Part shown: positions 59,420-64,000 of the stretch, piece by piece
How the letters are laid out: the number at the start of each line of letters is the position of its first letter
Position numbering within the stretch: the first letter of the stretch is position 1
Assembly (NCBI GenBank): GCA_020698575.1
Contig: CM036252.1
Coordinates: 30,457,206-30,521,205 of the forward strand
From: Bostrychus sinensis
Taxonomy: Eukaryota > Chordata > Actinopteri > Gobiiformes > Eleotridae
Reading direction: 5' to 3'
Length of the DNA stretch: 64,000 bases
The notes under the pieces: model-generated
Database searches by the model: none
Seen by the model: only the letters and a program-made list of their open reading frames with translations
What the model was told of the DNA's origin: nothing
Position numbers and translations under genes: made by a program

Positions 59420-59990
59420 TTTAAGGGTGCTTCCAAACATTCCTACAGTATACTCATGGCCATCTTACAGAAATTGTTGTCGTAAGGTGGCCGTATGGCC
59501 CCCCTATGTGCCACTCACCGCAATCACAAGTTGTTGTTAGGAAGATCCTACGGCTTTCGGCACATTTTGTCGGGATATATAAGTGGCAGTCATTCCAATA
59601 TCCTGCAGCTGCACCTTCTACAGGTGCAGTTGCAGGATGAAGAAGAAGATCTAGTGGTCCTGCTGCTGCTTTCGTTCGGCAGCGGCAGGAGGACCTGGAG
59701 AGAAGACTGCAACGCTGGTGGGTACGGCCATGGATACAGAGGCAGCACCTCTGTGGCCAGTACGACACTCTGTTCCATGAGCTAGACTGTGAGTCAGATG
59801 GTTGTTGCAAAGGCATTTGTACGGAGGCCCCGTGGAGAGGGTTTTCATGGCGCGCCCGTAGAAAATCTTGGACAAGACCTGGCCACGAACTTACTAGGGG
59901 TACAACTGCTGGATTCTTACAAGGCTGCTTTAAGGACGCCGTAGGAAATGGTCCAAAAATCTTACGGATCATTGTGACCGAGGCTTAAGG
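59420..59990 (+). mobile_element. Harbinger-type transposase fragment
   Basis: TTAAGGGTGCTTCC and GACCGAGGCTTAAG bound a segment with TTAA on both sides. One + strand frame reads RRWWVRPWIQRQH-like residues (about 59,710-59,745) followed by a short helix-like stretch, the N-terminal signature of PIF/Harbinger transposases. Stops and frame changes break it. The 172-codon minus-strand frame is a shadow. Confidence 0.5.
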
Positions 59991-62900
59991 CTGCAACAAT
60001 CATGTTCATATGCAAGAGGTCCTCATTTTAAAGTGACCCTGTGTTCTGTGTATGCACTCTGTGGCTTAAACCACATCAAACAACCACACTAAAAAGAAGC
60101 AAAAGTCAAAGGAGAAATGTAATTGTCTATTTGCATATGTGTAAAAAAACAAAAACACCCTGAATCACACGGCAGTTGTGATATAAGCAGTGGACAGAAC
60201 AGGTTTTAGTATGAAATGAGGTGTTATCTATCAAAGATCATAAATCCTTCTGAACTTAATGAAAGTGAATGGAACTGCCACAAGTTCCAAGTGGAAATGA
60301 TCAACAAACATATCCATAACAACCAGTAAAATCCACAAAAGTTTCATATTTCATGTGTTAGTTTGTTCCTTCATAAAAATAAATGGAAAAAAGCGACAAA
60401 ATGCAGTTTGTTTAGTCACATGTCGAAGAGTCTTTTGTAAAACATAAAAATACAGTATTAAAGTCAGATCAAATGAAGAACAATCTAGAGTTGTTTTATT
60501 ATTTCACATTTCCTGTCTGGATATTGACACTAAGCCCCACCTCTGTGACTTTTACACCTCTTTTTTCTTTTGAATATAGATTGTTTTTGTCTCGTTCCTG
60601 TGTTTATCGATGTTTTTTATCGCACAATCTAGCAATTCCCTCACATGCTTCCCCATCTGCTCGGAGTTCCGCGATGCTTTCAGTGGCCGAGGGTCAGCAC
60701 CGCCATTTGCTGGCACTACATGGCATAGTGCTCACGCTTGCGGTGGAAATCCAGGGTGAGAGGGTTACAAAGTCTCTTTTCAGTTTGGTTCAGTTTTTTG
60801 AAGGTATCAGTTCAATACATTTTCTGTACAAACAAAAAAGAGACTTTCATATCAGTTACTTTAATTGTATAGTTAAACCCTGAGTTTAACAACTGAATAT
60901 AGTCGTAGGTCTGCTGCTTTAAAAACACCTATGGCCCTTGTTATTGCTTTGGCTCAATCAGAAAGACTTGATAAAGGCTGACCTAATTGTGAAAGTATCT
61001 GACTGCACTGCACTGCACTTATTTTTGTAGTAGCAACATTTCAAGTGTGTTAACAAATTGGACGTGTCGCTCTCTTTGGAACACGACTCTCGACTTACCC
61101 ACTTGTCTTTGCCCTCCTGCTGTTAAGGATAGTTACTAAGTCTTGCACATGTGCAGAACGTTTGCGCTGCTCTGCAGTTGATCTAGGTCGCCCCGGTGTG
61201 TCTGACACTTTTTGTGCCAACCAGGGGAGACATGAGGTGATAGAGCAGTCACTCTGCATCTTCTGCCTGCGGTAAGGTGTTGGGTTGGTGTGTCCTAGCC
61301 ATAATGGCAATCAACAATAAACAGTGCCAGAAATACTAGATTCCATATTGTCCATAAAATAGAGAATGATTTTGTCAATACTGTACTTGTTCTGTAAACA
61401 GTGGTAGAAAATGACTCATTACTCAGGAAGTGGCCTAGGTTTGATCAGAGCTGGTCAGACAGGATTTGTGTGAATAAATCTGACAATAGAAGTGAAGTCA
61501 GTTGAACCTCATTAGAATTCAGAAAAACAGGTACTAATGTCTTTGTCTCTGTAGCAGTTGTGTGTCAGTGTTGACTCACTCAAAGTAGCACAGAGTAATG
61601 TGAGAAGAAAACACTGATGTCACTTATTGTCCCCAACACTTCTATAATTATCCTTCAGCAAGTGTGTATATCTGTAAACCTGAGGGGGTCAGGCTGCAGC
61701 TGGCCACAAACCAGGGAAAGGTCTTCAGTCCCACATGTGATAAACACATGTGAAAGGCTGCAGAGAGCTAAATGGACAAGAGTGGGCAAAGTATTTTACT
61801 GGATAGAATATGAGGCAGCCATTCTGACAATTGTGACAGTTCTGGTTCCTGAAGAGCCACATAGAGAGGCAGGAGGCCATCATGATTTTAATAGAAAGAC
61901 ATTGGTGACCTTGATTTTTCTTAACAAAAGGATCTCATTTTACAATGAGAGCGTGAGGTGGGCCAATGAGAGAGTGAGGTGGGCCATAGGCTGTCAACAC
62001 ATCTGAGTGTGAAAAATGATCTGAACACTACACTGCAGTTTTTATTTGCATGTTACGGTTTGTTACACTTGTTACACTAAGGGCGAGTTTAAAGCTAAAT
62101 GTGTCATTTTATCAGATTACAACTTCTTTTAAAGCAGTTTTGTGTATTCAGGAATATATGTAATTTTTAGTGACTGTTTTATTACTTTCATCTATTTGAG
62201 CTATTTTGGCAATTGTAACCAGTTTAGCAGTTTGTTGCCACTCCTGGCTGCTCTAGGGTTGTAATTCAAAGAGGTGTTTTCACCTGAATATTGCCCACGC
62301 TTGTCAGCTAATGAACTAATAAATCAGTCCGTTGAGACGCAGATTTTTGATGGCCTATCCTTACTCACTGGATTTCACAGGAATTGAGGTACTATGTCTG
62401 GTGCATTTTAGGTTTTAAAAGGATTTAACCTTTGTGAATGTTTGATTTTGCTAATGTTTAACCTGACTTGTTTGAGACTTACTGCTACTTAACATGTCTT
62501 ATTTACTTTGTAACCACTGATTTATTTATGAATAACAAGGGTAAGACTGACATTACAAGGTAAATGCACTTGTTTACATGTGTTTACAGTGCATGTCTGA
62601 ACAGGGAGTCATTATGTTGTATAGTAGAGTAGAGTACAAGTATACAGTACCAGCTGAGAACTTACTGTGATCACAGAGCTGTGCTGCATATAACTGCTGC
62701 TGATGGAAAATCACCTGTTGATTTTAATTAGTGTCAGCTCTTAAGAAATTAGAGGGCATCAACAGGTGTTTATGATGCGTCTTATTTACTGGCGTATCCA
62801 CAGCTAATGCTACCTTGCTAATGCCAGCTTGCTAACGCTAGCTCACTAATGCTATCACAGGAGTTGTGCCTTTTTGAGCCGCAGCTTCATACGAGGGAGT

Positions 62901-63060
62901 GTTTGTTTTGTCTTTTATACCTTTAATTATTTTTGCTGAATCTCAAATAATTTATCATCTTTTGTTTTGTTTGGATTATTCCCTACCCACTTTGGCTTGT
63001 TTATAGCATGAGTCTGTCATGTCTGTTAAATCAGCTATTGTTAGTGTGTGTTGCTGTAGT
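59991..63060. other. intronic, nothing recognised
   Basis: About 3 kb with no repeat ends, splice pairs or coding frames I can support. A cluster of GCTAATGCTA/GCTAACGCTAGC phrases lies at 62,808-62,855. If the intron holds conserved regulatory DNA, this and 56.9-58.6 kb are the least repeat-disturbed places. Confidence 0.4.
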
Positions 63061-63068
63061 TTGCTGGT

Positions 63069-63456
63069 GTTCATCGTAGGGCTGCACAGTTAATTGAAAA
63101 TTTTTAATTGTCGCAATTATCAAATCGCAAAGGCTGCAATTATTTATGTGATTTAATGACCGCAGCAGAGAGCTAAATATCCTGTCTCCACTGGGTCCTA
63201 TAATGTGTATAAATCATGCTACAGTTGTAGTTTAGACCTCTACAGACCTGATAGGCATGTGATTCCTTGTATTAGTTCAGCAGTGAATATTTCAGTCCCA
63301 AGAGTCAATGCTCCATCGCAGTCTTAAAATGTATACTGTTTTATACTGTATACAGTGATTTTAAAAAGTATATTGCAGATCTAATCACAACAGTATTGTC
63401 TGTCAGAAAAATAGCAATTAGATATTTTCTCAAAATTGTACAGCCCTAGTTCATCA
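63069..63456. mobile_element. hAT MITE TAGGGCTGCACAGTTAATT with 8-bp duplication
   Basis: The element is 63077-63448 (372 bp), TAGGGCTGCACAGTTAATTG to CAAAATTGTACAGCCCTA, flanked by GTTCATCG and GTTCATCA (7/8). The terminus is shared with the 26.4- and 37.8-kb MITEs but the body differs. Confidence 0.85.
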
Positions 63457-64000
63457 TAATGTTACTGATTTAACATGAAATGTATTCTGAGTTTAGTCTG
63501 CTGTTACCTGGTCTGTCATTCCCCATCTCTCACTCAATGAGATCCTGTCTGCCTAACTGTCTCTGTCCAGTAAAGGCAAATAGCCTAAAAATGAGCTATC
63601 AAAGTTTAGTCAAAAGTAAATATTCAACCAGACTCTTCTTTCAACTCAGGACAATTTGGACTGAGTTTTTCTAGCACTAGCAGTCACACTGTTCGTCAGC
63701 ACATGTAAATTCTCTTTTCCATATTCAAATCTGATGGTCTTGAGATATGCGGCAGTGCATTTTCTGTGTTCTTGTTGTGATTGATAAAGTGTGTTGGTGG
63801 TTTCTATTCGCACCAGTTGTGCTCATGGAGCAGTGAATGGAACTGACTGAGGAACAGGTTTAGCACAATATCACACAACGGACACCAAGGTTACAAAAAA
63901 AACAAGCAGCTGTAGAGACACAAAAAGGACTCTGGAGTTATTGTGCGTCTTCATCTCGTTATTTCTTACTGCATTCCTTTTCTGTAATGCTAACCAAACT

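Larger units (their letters stand above)
37067..64000 (+). other. first intron of the second gene (to window end)
   Basis: No segment here has both a supportable coding frame and matching splice sites. It is mostly transposon-derived, with stretches of unique sequence. The label rests on the donor at 37,067 and the absence of another promoter; a separate non-coding gene inside cannot be excluded. Confidence 0.5.

Noticed and set aside
59454..59972. 172-codon minus-strand frame
   Set aside because: Antisense to a Harbinger-type transposase fragment; no domain of its own.
60473..60883. 136-codon frame near 60.5 kb
   Set aside because: No domain, poor start context, AT-rich ends and no splice partners; probably chance.
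61617..62006. 129-codon frame near 61.6 kb
   Set aside because: Low-complexity end (repeated RWANERVRWA) from a local duplication and no recognisable domain.
1..64000. CRISPR array, operon or prophage
   Set aside because: The sequence has spliced genes, SINEs and LINEs; the tandem repeats are minisatellites without unique spacers of constant length.

Overview
This is a repeat-rich piece of a vertebrate nuclear genome, almost certainly from a ray-finned (teleost) fish. It has short exons with GT/AG introns, CpG-rich promoters, and dense Tc1-like, hAT-like, PIF/Harbinger-like and piggyBac-like elements, L2-type LINE fragments and tRNA-derived SINEs typical of teleosts. I see no bacterial operons, CRISPR arrays, rRNA genes or free-standing tRNA genes. 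Most long open frames in the window are chance or repeat-derived.

Region by region. (1) About 0.47-9.73 kb is one large, decayed DNA transposon with terminal inverted repeats of roughly 250 bp. Each end also carries a mirrored array of GCGCTCACA-like units. It holds a broken multi-exon gene with C2H2-type zinc-binding segments, a Ulp1/SENP-type (C48) cysteine-protease active-site exon and a PHD-like finger. Younger elements have landed in it: a piggyBac-like MITE, a hAT, and a hAT MITE that itself contains a LINE piece. (2) 10.27-29.23 kb is an intact 13-exon gene on the + strand for a 552-residue kelch-repeat protein. All splice phases join in frame. A CpG-rich promoter with a CRE-like site lies upstream and a poly(A) signal lies at about 30.45 kb. 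Its introns hold many nested transposons, including two inverted composite hAT copies (24.5-28.4 kb). (3) 30.5-35.6 kb is an intergenic stretch of SINEs, minisatellite patches and MITEs. (4) 35.6-37.07 kb is the CpG-island first exon of a second + strand gene: a long leader with upstream ORFs, then a 17-codon coding start (MSTRPPLVQVIENSTGQ) ending at a GTAAGA donor. I could not identify this gene. (5) 37.07-64.0 kb appears to be its first intron. I found no further exon, only layered transposons, a minisatellite, SINEs and LINE fragments, several with clean target-site duplications.

The two host genes lie head-to-tail on the + strand about 6.4 kb apart; nothing in the sequence links their functions. 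The main items for follow-up are the Ulp1/zinc-finger/PHD transposon, the composite hAT pair that moved with an inner element already inside it, and a MITE family that seems to carry a minisatellite of about 11 bp. Element ends are exact where a target-site duplication is given and approximate elsewhere.
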